A stretch of DNA of 11,773 nucleotides from Pseudomonadota bacterium (GCA_017613855.1 JAGACY010000461.1:1-11773), one strand, 5' to 3'; shown: positions 1 to 7,049, numbered from the stretch's first letter. Translations and numbers: made by a program. Notes: generated from the sequence alone by a model not told the origin.

Positions 1-240
1 AACGAATTCATCAATTACGTCATTAGCTACGAACCCGCACTCAGCAATACAGAGGCTGTCGGTTACACCTCCCCCAACGCCAAAGCCTACGCCGAAATAA
101 CCAAGGCCGGCGGTGAATTCGAAAAGAATGCCGCTTACAAACCTCGCACCGGATACGCCAAGGATGAAATTTTCCATGATAACGACGTCATCCGCAAGAT
201 GATTTCCGAGCTCTGGATTAAAGTCAAAGCGCACAAGTAA
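1..240 (+). CDS. 3' end of a PotD-like polyamine ABC transporter substrate-binding protein (partial)
   Basis: An open frame runs from the window edge to a TAA stop at 238-240, giving 79 residues of a C-terminus. It matches the last part of PotD/PotF-type periplasmic binding proteins: a helix of the type EFINYVISYEPALSN, then the family signature VGYTSPN, then a region ending with ELWIKVKAHK. In the family this protein captures spermidine or putrescine in the periplasm and delivers it to a PotBC-type permease and PotA ATPase, which are not in the window. The same C-terminal arrangement occurs in the complete gene downstream, so the two are probably tandem paralogues. The start, signal peptide and ligand-binding residues lie outside the window, so the ligand cannot be judged. 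A hairpin with a T-tract follows 53 bases later. Confidence 0.85.
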   Translation, partial: NEFINYVISYEPALSNTEAVGYTSPNAKAYAEITKAGGEFEKNAAYKPRTGYAKDEIFHDNDVIRKMISELWIKVKAHK

Positions 241-261
241 TTTTTTATCGTCCGGAACGCC

Positions 262-288
262 TGCTATGCGCCTTTCGGCGCATACGCA
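262..288 (+). repeat. First hairpin of paired CTAT/ATACG element (copy 1a)
   Basis: Outer arm TGC (262-264), inner arm TATGCGCC, loop TTTC (273-276), inner arm GGCGCATA, bulged C285, outer arm GCA (286-288). It is the short-armed member of a tandem pair with the hairpin at 294-328, five bases away. Five more hairpins in the window have the same TAT/ATA core and bulged C but different stem sequence. Confidence 0.75.
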
Positions 289-293
289 CGCTG

Positions 294-337
294 TGCATTG
301 CTATGGCCTGAAGGCCATACGCAATGCATTTTTTTTT
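294..337 (+). terminator. Rho-independent terminator built from paired CTAT/ATACG hairpin (copy 1b)
   Basis: Outer arm TGCATTGC (294-301) and inner arm TATGGCC (302-308) close over loop TGAA. The other side is GGCCATA, bulged C320, then GCAATGCA (321-328). A run of nine T follows (329-337). Stem plus T-tract in this orientation fits termination of the upstream PotD-like gene. The last two T of the tract are also the first bases of the promoter for the next gene. Confidence 0.85.
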
Positions 338-364
338 GACATGCACAGCACTTCACCTTAAAAT
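336..364 (+). promoter_or_regulatory. Sigma70-type promoter for the complete PotD-like gene
   Basis: A perfect -35 box TTGACA (336-341) is followed after 17 bases by a -10 box TAAAAT (359-364), five of six matches to consensus. Predicted transcription starts near 370-372. The leader would then begin with a hairpin with arms TGCCTC (374-379) and GAGGCA (386-391), inside a weaker outer pairing of AATTGG (362-367) with CCAATT (394-399). A hairpin at the very 5' end could stabilise the mRNA, but this is inference. Confidence 0.7.
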
Positions 365-439
365 TGGCCTGCTTGCCTCATAATTGAGGCACACCAATTA
401 AATTATTGACGCCATACATAATTCTCACAAGGAGAAGAA

Positions 440-1546
440 ATGAAAAAACAATTCGCAGTTAAAATCATTCTGAGTTCATTTATCTGTGCATTGATTTTAG
501 TGTCACTTTCCGGATGCAATCTCATAAAAAAATTCAAATATGACAGTAAAGTCTATGTATATAACTATGATAACTATGTTGATAAAGATGTCATCAAACA
601 ATTCGAAGATGAATATAAAATAGAAGTCATCTACAATACATACGACACCAACGAAGAGATGCTTGAGAACATCCAGAAAGGCGACATTCAGTATGACGTG
701 ATTTGTCCCTCCGATTATGTCATTCAGAAAATGTCCCAAAACGGCATGCTTTCCGAGATCGATAAAAGCAAAATCCCCAATATGCGCCATATTGATCCCA
801 AATATTTGGAAAAATCAGAGGGTTTTGATCCCGGCAATAAATACGCCATTCCCCATTTTGTCGGTACAGTTGGCATAATCTACAATGAAGATATGCTCAA
901 AGAAAAGAATCTCCCGAAACCCACCAAATGGGCAGACCTTTGGAATCCCGTTTACAAAGGCGAAATTCTCATGCAGGACAGCATGCGCGATGCAGATATG
1001 GCGGCCCTTAAAACACTCGGATATTCGATGAACACCAAAAATCCGGATGAAATCAAAGCAGCCACAGACAAGCTCATCGAACAAATTCCACTCGTCAAAG
1101 CCTATGCCGTCGATGAAGTCCGCGATATGATGCTCCAAAAGAAAGCAGCCATTGGGATGATATATTCCGGTGAGTATCTATATATCAAGAATGCACTCAA
1201 ATCGAAGATGTATGATTTCCATCTCGAATATATAATTCCCGAAGAAGGCTCCAATATTTGGATCGATTCATGGGTCATTCCCAAGAATGCCCAAAATAAA
1301 GAGAATGCCGAGAAATGGATCGACTTTATGAACCGCCCCGATATTGCGGTTAAGAATTTCCGCTTTATCACCTACCCGACGCCCAACAAAGGTGCTTATG
1401 CGCTCGTCGATAAAGAAATACAGCTCAACAAGGTGCTTTTCCCCGATGATGACCAGATCAAGAATTGCGATGTTTACCAATACCTTGGGGAAGAAACCGA
1501 CAAGATCTACGAAGAGAACTGGGAACGTTTCAATAAGAGCAAATAA
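440..1546 (+). CDS. potD: PotD-like spermidine/putrescine-binding lipoprotein
   Basis: This 368-residue protein is a periplasmic polyamine-binding component of an ABC transporter, here predicted to be lipid-anchored. The N-terminus is a lipoprotein signal with lipobox LSGC and modified Cys26. Family landmarks follow in order: VYVYNYDNYV (38-47), the CPSDYVI segment (89-95), a D180/R183/D184 patch followed by LGYSMNTKNPDEI, a GSNIWIDSWVIP segment with W274 and D276, and a C-terminal YPTPN. In E. coli PotD the residues equivalent to W274 and D276 contact polyamine. The residue aligned with PotD Glu171 appears to be Asp184 here, a conservative change that may alter ligand preference. AAGGAG at 429-434 is the ribosome binding site. 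The gene is preceded by its own promoter and by a second paralogue. No permease or ATPase gene is visible. The polyamine class is well supported, the exact ligand is not. Confidence 0.85.
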   Translation: MKKQFAVKIILSSFICALILVSLSGCNLIKKFKYDSKVYVYNYDNYVDKDVIKQFEDEYKIEVIYNTYDTNEEMLENIQKGDIQYDVICPSDYVIQKMSQNGMLSEIDKSKIPNMRHIDPKYLEKSEGFDPGNKYAIPHFVGTVGIIYNEDMLKEKNLPKPTKWADLWNPVYKGEILMQDSMRDADMAALKTLGYSMNTKNPDEIKAATDKLIEQIPLVKAYAVDEVRDMMLQKKAAIGMIYSGEYLYIKNALKSKMYDFHLEYIIPEEGSNIWIDSWVIPKNAQNKENAEKWIDFMNRPDIAVKNFRFITYPTPNKGAYALVDKEIQLNKVLFPDDDQIKNCDVYQYLGEETDKIYEENWERFNKSK

Positions 1547-1564
1547 ATTGACAGTTGGTTTGCT

Positions 1565-1617
1565 GACAGTGGGGCACCCCACTGTCACCCCATGTGAAAT
1601 ATCTTTTTGGAAGATAT
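1565..1617. terminator. Two hairpins between convergent genes, possible bidirectional terminator
   Basis: The 89-base gap between the convergent PotD-like gene (+) and CsgG-like lipoprotein gene (-) holds two palindromes. The first is GACAGTGGGG (1565-1574) facing CCCCACTGTC (1577-1586) across only two bases, so the actual loop would open a few pairs. The second is ATATCTT (1599-1605) facing AAGATAT (1611-1617). Neither is followed by a long T-tract on either strand. Termination is inferred from position, not proven by a canonical signal. Confidence 0.45.
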
Positions 1618-1635
1618 CGAAAAAGCAATCGCCAA

Positions 1636-2655
1636 TTATTTCACCTTAATTTTTTTATCAAAGGCGACACGCTTTCCGTTCCACAGACGAATTTTAAATT
1701 TACGCTCGCCATTGGCTGCACCGACGAGCGATGTCATATCATATTCAAAGTTTTTTTCATTTCCTTCCCAATAGATACTGTCAGATACGAGTACGGTATC
1801 CTCACTGCCATAGACGATATCAAATGTGAATGTATTGTAATAGGCTTTATTGGGGAACCAAAAGACCAGTTTCATTTTGTCATTGATGTCGAATTTGACA
1901 CTCTGCTCCCAGCCTTTTTTTCCATTATTTCGATAGATGCGCAAAACATTATCATCATCTACTCTGACACTTTCGAAGGTGGGGCAGATTTGATAAACTT
2001 CGCTGGCAACAGCTTTATCCAAAGCGCACCAACGTCCATGATTCGTCGATGAGAAATTGTCAGGATCGTAGGCTTCTTCGTAGCATGAGCCTTCCCGGAT
2101 TGAGTTATAGACGGCATCCCCCGAGTTGACGTCGACGACAATGACAGACATATCTGCGTACGAAGTTCTTTCAAAGACTGTATATTCGACTTCGTATTGC
2201 TCGACATGATCGACGATTGGATCGCCATTATCATCGTAAAGTGTATAGCCATCTTCATCGACGGCATAATAAACTTCTTCTTTTGTTTCCGTCTCGATGT
2301 GATGATCGTAATTTTCTCCATAATCCGTTACGGTAGAAAATACGGCCAAATCTGCAACTTCATTTTCACGCAGATGTGAAATTAACTCACTGTCGGTGAG
2401 ATTTTCATGCGTATAATCTGCAACAGCATAGTAACCGTTATCTTTCAATCCATTGACGACATCCGCATTGAGCTGACGCGTGTAGCGTTCATGCTGGACG
2501 TTATTTTTAACATCAGCAACTGCAATAGAGCCGTATGTACTGTTGCTGTTAAAGAAGCTCGGATAATTCGTCACATACAATGTACTGCTGCATCCCGAAA
2601 GCAGACCAATCGCCAATCCCATAAGAATTTCTATGTGTCGTCGCGTGGTTTTCAT
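1636..2655 (-). CDS. Putative CsgG-like lipoprotein of unknown function
   Basis: The protein has 339 residues from the chosen start. The signal peptide MKTTRRHIEILMGLAIGLLS ends in a lipobox with Cys22. Residues about 41-112 look like the core of CsgG/LpoB-type lipoproteins: a strand YGSIAVADV, a helix ending NGLKDNGYYAV, then LRENEVADLAVFSTVTDYGE. An acidic hairpin (about 120-165) with DEDGYTLYDDNGD interrupts this region, and residues about 235-339 form a strand-rich tail. The fold assignment is a pattern judgement, not a database match. A longer open frame reaches 2829, but its extra 58 residues run through hairpin repeats and lack a signal peptide. The start at 2655 has AGAGG upstream and places the signal peptide correctly. 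The leader contains a strong hairpin at 2702-2729. Likely location is the periplasmic face of a membrane. Confidence 0.6.
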   Translation of the reverse strand: MKTTRRHIEILMGLAIGLLSGCSSTLYVTNYPSFFNSNSTYGSIAVADVKNNVQHERYTRQLNADVVNGLKDNGYYAVADYTHENLTDSELISHLRENEVADLAVFSTVTDYGENYDHHIETETKEEVYYAVDEDGYTLYDDNGDPIVDHVEQYEVEYTVFERTSYADMSVIVVDVNSGDAVYNSIREGSCYEEAYDPDNFSSTNHGRWCALDKAVASEVYQICPTFESVRVDDDNVLRIYRNNGKKGWEQSVKFDINDKMKLVFWFPNKAYYNTFTFDIVYGSEDTVLVSDSIYWEGNEKNFEYDMTSLVGAANGERKFKIRLWNGKRVAFDKKIKVK

Positions 2656-2701
2656 CTGTCTGCCTCTATCCGTGAATCCAATCCTTAGATTGTTAAAACG
2701 G

Positions 2702-2729
2702 TTCAGCCGACCAGAAGGGGTCGGCTGAA
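2702..2729 (-). promoter_or_regulatory. Perfect 11-bp hairpin in the leader of the CsgG-like lipoprotein gene
   Basis: TTCAGCCGACC (2702-2712) and GGTCGGCTGAA (2719-2729) pair perfectly across a six-base loop. Read on the minus strand it is followed only by CCGTTTT, so it is a weak candidate for an attenuator or a backup terminator of rnhB. It lies 47 bases upstream of the lipoprotein start. Function is not established. Confidence 0.5.
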
Positions 2730-2795
2730 TGCGAGCAAAATGCACATAGCATGCCAAAAACGGATTATTGTGCCGAAGGGATTTCTTGCCTTTAT

Positions 2796-2838
2796 AAAAA
2801 ATATCGGGCGTATGGTGCGACAGCGCCATAGCCCGATA
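2796..2838 (-). terminator. Rho-independent terminator of rnhB built from paired CTAT/ATACG hairpin (copy 2b)
   Basis: Read on the minus strand: outer arm TATCGGGC, inner arm TATGGCGC, a four-base loop, GCACCATA, a bulged C (complement of G2810), then GCCCGATA. There is one G-T pair in the inner stem. The minus strand continues with six T (complement of A2796-2801) after the stem. This is the long-armed member of its pair and lies downstream of rnhB on the same strand. Confidence 0.75.
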
Positions 2839-2842
2839 GCGA

Positions 2843-2871
2843 GCCGTATTGCGGCCAAGGACGCAATAGGC
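2843..2871 (-). repeat. First hairpin of paired CTAT/ATACG element (copy 2a)
   Basis: On the minus strand: outer arm GCC, inner arm TATTGCG, an eight-base loop, CGCAATA, a bulged C (complement of G2846), then GGC. It is the short-armed member and comes first after the rnhB stop codon, 12 bases downstream. Four bases separate it from the long-armed hairpin at 2802-2838. Confidence 0.7.
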
Positions 2872-2883
2872 GAAGCAAAAACA

Positions 2884-3522
2884 TCATTTACATTTAAAAG
2901 ATTTGCGATGAATCGGTGTCGGTCCCAGTTCGATCAATGCTTTGCGATGGGCAGCTGTTGGATAACCGACATTTTGGGCAAACCCATAACCGGGATATTC
3001 ACTGTCGTAGGCAATCATCAGATTATCGCGGTGAACTTTAGCTAAAATCGAGGCAGCAGCGATCGACCAGGAACGTCCATCACCTTTGATATAGGCAGTT
3101 TGGGGCCACGCGAGATGCGGTATGAGTTTATTGCCATCCACAATCACATGTGTATTCCCGGTTGTTGCATCGCCGAGTTTTTTAACCACATCCTCGACTG
3201 CGCGGCCCATACCCCAAAGGCAGGCCTGGAGGATGTTGCGTTCGTCTATTTCCTGCGGGGTGATATCGATGACGGCATACGCGGCCGCAGCGTTCTGAAT
3301 TTCCTCGACAAGCGATTCGCGCTTTTTGGCAGATAATTTTTTGGAATCATCCAATCGCGAAAACAGTTCAAATTCGGCATCGAGATGTCTTGGAAAAGCG
3401 ACACAGGCCACCGTGGCGGGGCCAGCCAATGGCCCGCGTCCCACTTCATCACAGCCCAGAATGTATCCCTGCCATCCCTGGCTGCGCATCAATACTTCGA
3501 TAGATTCATGAGGATTCATCAT
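2884..3522 (-). CDS. rnhB: Ribonuclease HII
   Basis: This 212-residue enzyme cleaves the RNA strand of RNA-DNA hybrids and nicks at single ribonucleotides misincorporated into DNA, acting in the cytoplasm. The family signature GCDEVGRGPLAGP carries catalytic D25 and E26. The other two metal-binding acidic residues are D129 in VDGN and D148 in KGDGRSWSIAAASILAKV; spacing closely matches the E. coli enzyme. The substrate-recognition C-terminus GPTPIHRKSF is intact, and the length is usual. The ATG overlaps the TGA of the upstream membrane-protein gene (ATGA, 3519-3522), so translational coupling is likely. The codon after the first ATG is a second ATG, so the true start could be one residue later. 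A paired hairpin ending in a T-tract follows the gene. Confidence 0.95.
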   Translation of the reverse strand: MMNPHESIEVLMRSQGWQGYILGCDEVGRGPLAGPATVACVAFPRHLDAEFELFSRLDDSKKLSAKKRESLVEEIQNAAAAYAVIDITPQEIDERNILQACLWGMGRAVEDVVKKLGDATTGNTHVIVDGNKLIPHLAWPQTAYIKGDGRSWSIAAASILAKVHRDNLMIAYDSEYPGYGFAQNVGYPTAAHRKALIELGPTPIHRKSFKCK

Positions 3523-4034
3523 GCTTCTTTGCTTTTATTGGCTTTTTCATTTTCGTTGATGTGCGTCAAAATCGTATAGAGCACCGTCTGAAAATCGGGA
3601 ATGCAAACGAGGGGCGTAAACAGCCGCAGGCGAACTTTGCTGTCTTCAAATTGCATCAGGATATTGGCACCGGCATTCGGATCTGCCAGGCCACTATTCT
3701 TAATGTTCAGCTTTGACCAGGGAATGCAGTCGACTGCATTGGGATTATTCCCTACAAACAGGAATTCATCATCATAAGCCACGAAAGCTTTTTTTGCGAA
3801 CCTGCGCCAATGCTGTGCCACCGCAAAAAGCACAACGGCAATGGGGGCCAATATCAACGGAACAAGCTTCCAAGCCGGCGGATCGAAATGTGTAAACGGA
3901 TAAATGAGCACCGCGATTACCAGCAGAAAGATGGCACCAAATTCGATGACTTTCATACCCGAAACATTAATGGAATAATGAAAGATATGAATGTCATTGC
4001 GGCTGTAGACTTCTTTTTCTGTCATTTTTTGCAT
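3519..4034 (-). CDS. Small two-helix membrane protein with a possible PH-like cytosolic domain
   Basis: From the chosen start (MQKMTEKEV) the protein has 171 residues. Two hydrophobic helices span about 28-48 (VIEFGAIFLLVIAVLIYPF) and 55-74 (WKLVPLILAPIAVVLFAVAQ), joined by a short loop, so both ends probably face the same side. After an RRFAKKAF basic stretch comes a strand-rich region (about 80-150) with YDDEFLFVG and IPWSKL, which resembles small bacterial PH-like domains. That fold call is inference. The open frame extends upstream to a TTG at 4121, but that part crosses a perfect palindrome and has no ribosome binding site. No clear Shine-Dalgarno exists for the ATGs at 4034 or 4025 either; the leader is A-rich. 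It overlaps rnhB by four bases. I do not recognise a named family. Confidence 0.6.
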   Translation of the reverse strand: MQKMTEKEVYSRNDIHIFHYSINVSGMKVIEFGAIFLLVIAVLIYPFTHFDPPAWKLVPLILAPIAVVLFAVAQHWRRFAKKAFVAYDDEFLFVGNNPNAVDCIPWSKLNIKNSGLADPNAGANILMQFEDSKVRLRLFTPLVCIPDFQTVLYTILTHINENEKANKSKEA

Positions 4035-4052
4035 TTTTTTATTTTTTAAGAG

Positions 4053-4089
4053 GGAAACCTTTTCTTTTGTACCAAAAGAAAAGGTTTCC
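4053..4089. repeat. Perfect 17-bp palindrome in the leader of the membrane-protein gene
   Basis: Arm 4053-4069 and arm 4073-4089 are exact inverted copies with a three-base loop TAC. CCAAAAGAAAAG in the right arm (4072-4083) recurs as a direct repeat at 4103-4114, 31 bases away. T- and A-rich runs flank the palindrome on the wrong side for either strand to make an ordinary terminator. On the minus strand it sits about 19 bases before the ATG at 4034, so it could fold in the 5' leader. It may instead be a dispersed repeat. Confidence 0.7.
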
Positions 4090-4206
4090 TCCTTTCCCCC
4101 TTCCAAAAGAAAAGCCATCAAGAAAGTTTATCTCATTTTTACACACCAAGATCATGTTGAACAACACAACCGTCGTTTTGCATACCCCAAGGCACAACAC
4201 CGGGCA

Positions 4207-4234
4207 ATAAAAAAGCGCCCCCAAAGGGGCGCTT
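4207..4234 (-). terminator. Rho-independent terminator of the large Ig-like lipoprotein gene
   Basis: On the minus strand the stem AAGCGCCCC pairs with GGGGCGCTT over a short loop and runs directly into a tract of six T (complement of A4209-4214). It lies about 20 bases after the TAA of the large lipoprotein gene, giving a canonical intrinsic terminator. Confidence 0.9.
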
Positions 4235-4254
4235 ATGATCAGGAAGCAGTAAGA

Positions 4255-6906
4255 TTATTCACTGCGATAAGCATGGAACAAACCGTAAAGTGTATACTCA
4301 TCGGTCAATGCGAATTCCCATGTACATCTCTTACTTTCAACCTTGCTGCCGGCTTTGAATACATCATAGGCGGAGTGGACCAATTCATCCATTGCACCTA
4401 AGTGCTGATATTCAACTCTGCCCTCATCATAGAGCGTGCAGGCATCTTTCGATTTAATCTTGAAGGTACCGGCCTGGACTTTATCCAGCGAGTTAGCGAC
4501 TAATTTTTCGATCTGTCCGATGCCCTGATCGCTGCAGGCAAGTTTGGCGACTGTGCCGATCACGCTGGCATACTGAGAAGCTTTGCCATAAATCATGTAA
4601 ACAAGAGCTTCAATGAATCTTTCGCAGGATGCCGTCTGTTTAAGTTCAGAGTGGCAAGCTTCATCCGTGCTTGATTTGCACAAACCATCGGAATCACAGG
4701 TGCAGGAATGCTTCGCGTTATATTCGCTTCGGCCATCATTATAGACTTTTACGATAGTATCGAAGAGAACTTTTTCGAGGAAGCCTTTAATATATAATCC
4801 TTTCTTAATGGAATCACTTTGTTTGTAATCCAATGCGGTCGGAAGGATTTCACCAAAGACAGCAGCATACAGGATTGTGGCCCATTTGAAGGCCAAATCA
4901 TGTTTATCAATGGTCAAGAGATCGCCATTAATATTATCATAGGCAATCGCGCCAGTCCATTTTCCGGAAATTGTTGCATCCAGATACTTGTTGTCTTTCA
5001 ATTTCATATTAACGCGGCAAGTTTTATCTTTATGATATGCCTTGTCATCGCAGGTAACATTGACAGATTTCAAAGACCACTGATACTGCAGAAGTGAATA
5101 TAACTGTTCTGCGTCAGTCACTTTCAGTCCAGTCTCATCCGTCTTTGTGATCGTCATGAGACCGCTCAACTGCATATTGGTGACGAGATCTTTAATATCC
5201 GGTGAAATTGTCGTGATAATCGTATACCAACCATATTGTTCAAGGTAGCTTTTTAACATCGGGCGGATTGTATCAATGACAAGGTTTTTGCCCGTTTCAC
5301 CCGCGACGATATTGAGCAACCATGACGGCAGCGCCTGATTGCCATCGCTGTCTTTGATCATCGCCAAACGTGAAATCGAATTGACCCAGATGAAATCGAT
5401 GAGGGTATCGATTGGTTTTTCAAAGAGATTGACGACAAACTTAATCCAGTCGCCGCCATTCATTTCTTCGACATAGACCAGATTTTCATGGGCATCTTTT
5501 GTAAATGCACTTGAGATATCGAAATTCGTAACGATATCATATTCGCCCGGAATCTGTGTTGGAATGGCGATCAAATCGAGGTGAACGGTCTTGCCGTCAT
5601 CAGCCGCACTGATATCTTTGCAGCCATACGCATAGGTATCTTTAGCAGCACTAGAGGCTTTGCCGAGGGCAAGAACTGATTTTTGCTGCACACTCACCTC
5701 AGTCATTTTATATGTACTGAGAATGGGGGATGTTCCATTGAGCTCAGCCTGTTCATCGACGGCAGCCTCAACGGCAGCCTGTAAACCGGCATCTGTCAGA
5801 GCAGCACAGGTCTGATCACTCGTACCAACGGCCAGATAACCGATTTTGTCATATTTGGATTCATCAATGGCAGTTTCAAGTGTAAAATCGAACTGAGATT
5901 TTGCCGTGACAGCAATATCAGCGGATGCGGTCAATTCACCCGATTTGGCGGTCAATGTCGTGCTGCAATCATCTTTTTGAGCGGTTAAAACGATTGCGAT
6001 TTGGCCATTGCCATCAGTTTTGGCTTTCTTGAGTTTATCGCTTACGACGCAGGTTTCATCATACTCGAATGTCACGTTGGCATTTGCGACACCAGCACCA
6101 TCGCCATCTTTGTAATTTAATACGATATTTCCGGTTTTCTCGGTAAAGGAAATGGACAATGAGGATGGATCGAACGAGAGGCTTCCACCGTTGACAACGG
6201 GCCCCGGACCTGGATCAGCATCGGAGACTCTGACGTCAATCGTCACGGAAGTACCTTTTTCAGGTATAACATTAATTGTAGCACTGCACGACCCAGCTTC
6301 ACTTGCAATGACCTTGATGTTTGCATTGCCGTTGTCATCGGTTTCGACACTTGCGGCAGCAGGATTGGCACAGGCAGGATTGGTGCTTTCAAGCGTAAGG
6401 AATTTCTTTGCAATTGGGGTATTGCTCTGTTCTAATTTATAGTTCGCCACTGCGGTATCCGAACCACCAGGGGTAAGCTGCAGCGAGGTGGGGTTCACAC
6501 TCAGAACGGGCTTTTCGGCGCCGGCAGCCTGAACTTCAACATTCACATTTTGATAGACATTGACATCTTCTTTGTCAGCAACAGTAATGAGCGACTTACA
6601 ATCCTGACCAACGGCTGTTGCCACAACAGTGACTGTCCCTTCATTATTTGTCGTTGCTTCAGCTTTGAGATCGTTATTCACCTTAACACAGTCTGGTGTT
6701 GCAGAAGTGATAACCAAATCCATTTTCGGGCCATAGTTTACTTTAATATCGCCAGAATCGCCCTGATTCAGCAACATGCTTGTCGGTTCAACCGTCAATT
6801 TGGATGCAGGTTTTTGCGCACTGTTGCCGCTATCATCACTACAGGCGATAGTTACAGCACCAACCATTGCACAAAGGGCAAAAACCAACGAACCACGTTT
6901 TTTCAT
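4255..6906 (-). CDS. Large lipoprotein with three Ig-like (Big_1/invasin-type) domains and an unrecognised C-terminal half
   Basis: The protein has 883 residues from the ATG at 6906, chosen because GGAGG lies five bases upstream and the signal peptide then fits, with lipobox TIAC and Cys22. Three repeats of about 95 residues follow (about 35-126, 133-227, 241-337). Each starts with a phrase like LSVNPTSLQLTPG and has a DNNGN or TDGNGQ turn, as in bacterial Ig-like Big_1 domains. Each also carries one Cys pair 28-30 residues apart (73/103, 179/207, 286/314), consistent with a disulfide. A DPGPGP linker precedes the third. Residues 339-883 match no family I know; they include predicted helices and a Cys cluster with CTCDSDGLC (about 735-743). 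An outer-membrane or surface role is inferred from the lipid anchor and Ig stalk. It is a single-gene unit with its own terminator. Confidence 0.75.
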   Translation of the reverse strand: MKKRGSLVFALCAMVGAVTIACSDDSGNSAQKPASKLTVEPTSMLLNQGDSGDIKVNYGPKMDLVITSATPDCVKVNNDLKAEATTNNEGTVTVVATAVGQDCKSLITVADKEDVNVYQNVNVEVQAAGAEKPVLSVNPTSLQLTPGGSDTAVANYKLEQSNTPIAKKFLTLESTNPACANPAAASVETDDNGNANIKVIASEAGSCSATINVIPEKGTSVTIDVRVSDADPGPGPVVNGGSLSFDPSSLSISFTEKTGNIVLNYKDGDGAGVANANVTFEYDETCVVSDKLKKAKTDGNGQIAIVLTAQKDDCSTTLTAKSGELTASADIAVTAKSQFDFTLETAIDESKYDKIGYLAVGTSDQTCAALTDAGLQAAVEAAVDEQAELNGTSPILSTYKMTEVSVQQKSVLALGKASSAAKDTYAYGCKDISAADDGKTVHLDLIAIPTQIPGEYDIVTNFDISSAFTKDAHENLVYVEEMNGGDWIKFVVNLFEKPIDTLIDFIWVNSISRLAMIKDSDGNQALPSWLLNIVAGETGKNLVIDTIRPMLKSYLEQYGWYTIITTISPDIKDLVTNMQLSGLMTITKTDETGLKVTDAEQLYSLLQYQWSLKSVNVTCDDKAYHKDKTCRVNMKLKDNKYLDATISGKWTGAIAYDNINGDLLTIDKHDLAFKWATILYAAVFGEILPTALDYKQSDSIKKGLYIKGFLEKVLFDTIVKVYNDGRSEYNAKHSCTCDSDGLCKSSTDEACHSELKQTASCERFIEALVYMIYGKASQYASVIGTVAKLACSDQGIGQIEKLVANSLDKVQAGTFKIKSKDACTLYDEGRVEYQHLGAMDELVHSAYDVFKAGSKVESKRCTWEFALTDEYTLYGLFHAYRSE

Positions 6907-7001
6907 ACAAACCTCCGGATAATGAGTATTTATGAGCATTCAAGCCCAAAAAGAGTCAAACTAACGACCACCACAAACGGGCATCGAGTATTGCGATTGT
7001 G

Positions 7002-7030
7002 CATATACACGAAATTTATTCCATGTTCAA
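7002..7030 (-). promoter_or_regulatory. Candidate promoter of the large lipoprotein gene
   Basis: On the minus strand, TTGAAC (complement of 7025-7030) and TATATG (complement of 7002-7007) are separated by 17 bases. That is five and four matches to the sigma70 consensus boxes. It would give a leader of about 90 bases. A second TTGACT lies closer to the gene but lacks a well-spaced -10 box. Confidence 0.4.
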
Positions 7031-7049
7031 TGAATGGGGGTATTTTTTC

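Noticed and set aside
406..411. Second -35 box (TTGACG) for the PotD-like gene
   Set aside because: No -10 box fits before the start codon at 440, and a far better promoter lies at 336-364.
2656..2829. N-terminal extension of the CsgG-like lipoprotein to 2829
   Set aside because: The extra 58 residues run through two hairpin elements, and the signal peptide with lipobox begins only at 2655.
4053..4089. Intrinsic terminator for the large lipoprotein or another gene
   Set aside because: No T-tract follows the palindrome on either strand, and the large lipoprotein already has a canonical terminator at 4207-4234.
4035..4121. N-terminal extension of the membrane protein to the TTG at 4121
   Set aside because: It translates the palindrome and its direct copy, has no ribosome binding site and adds no recognisable sequence.
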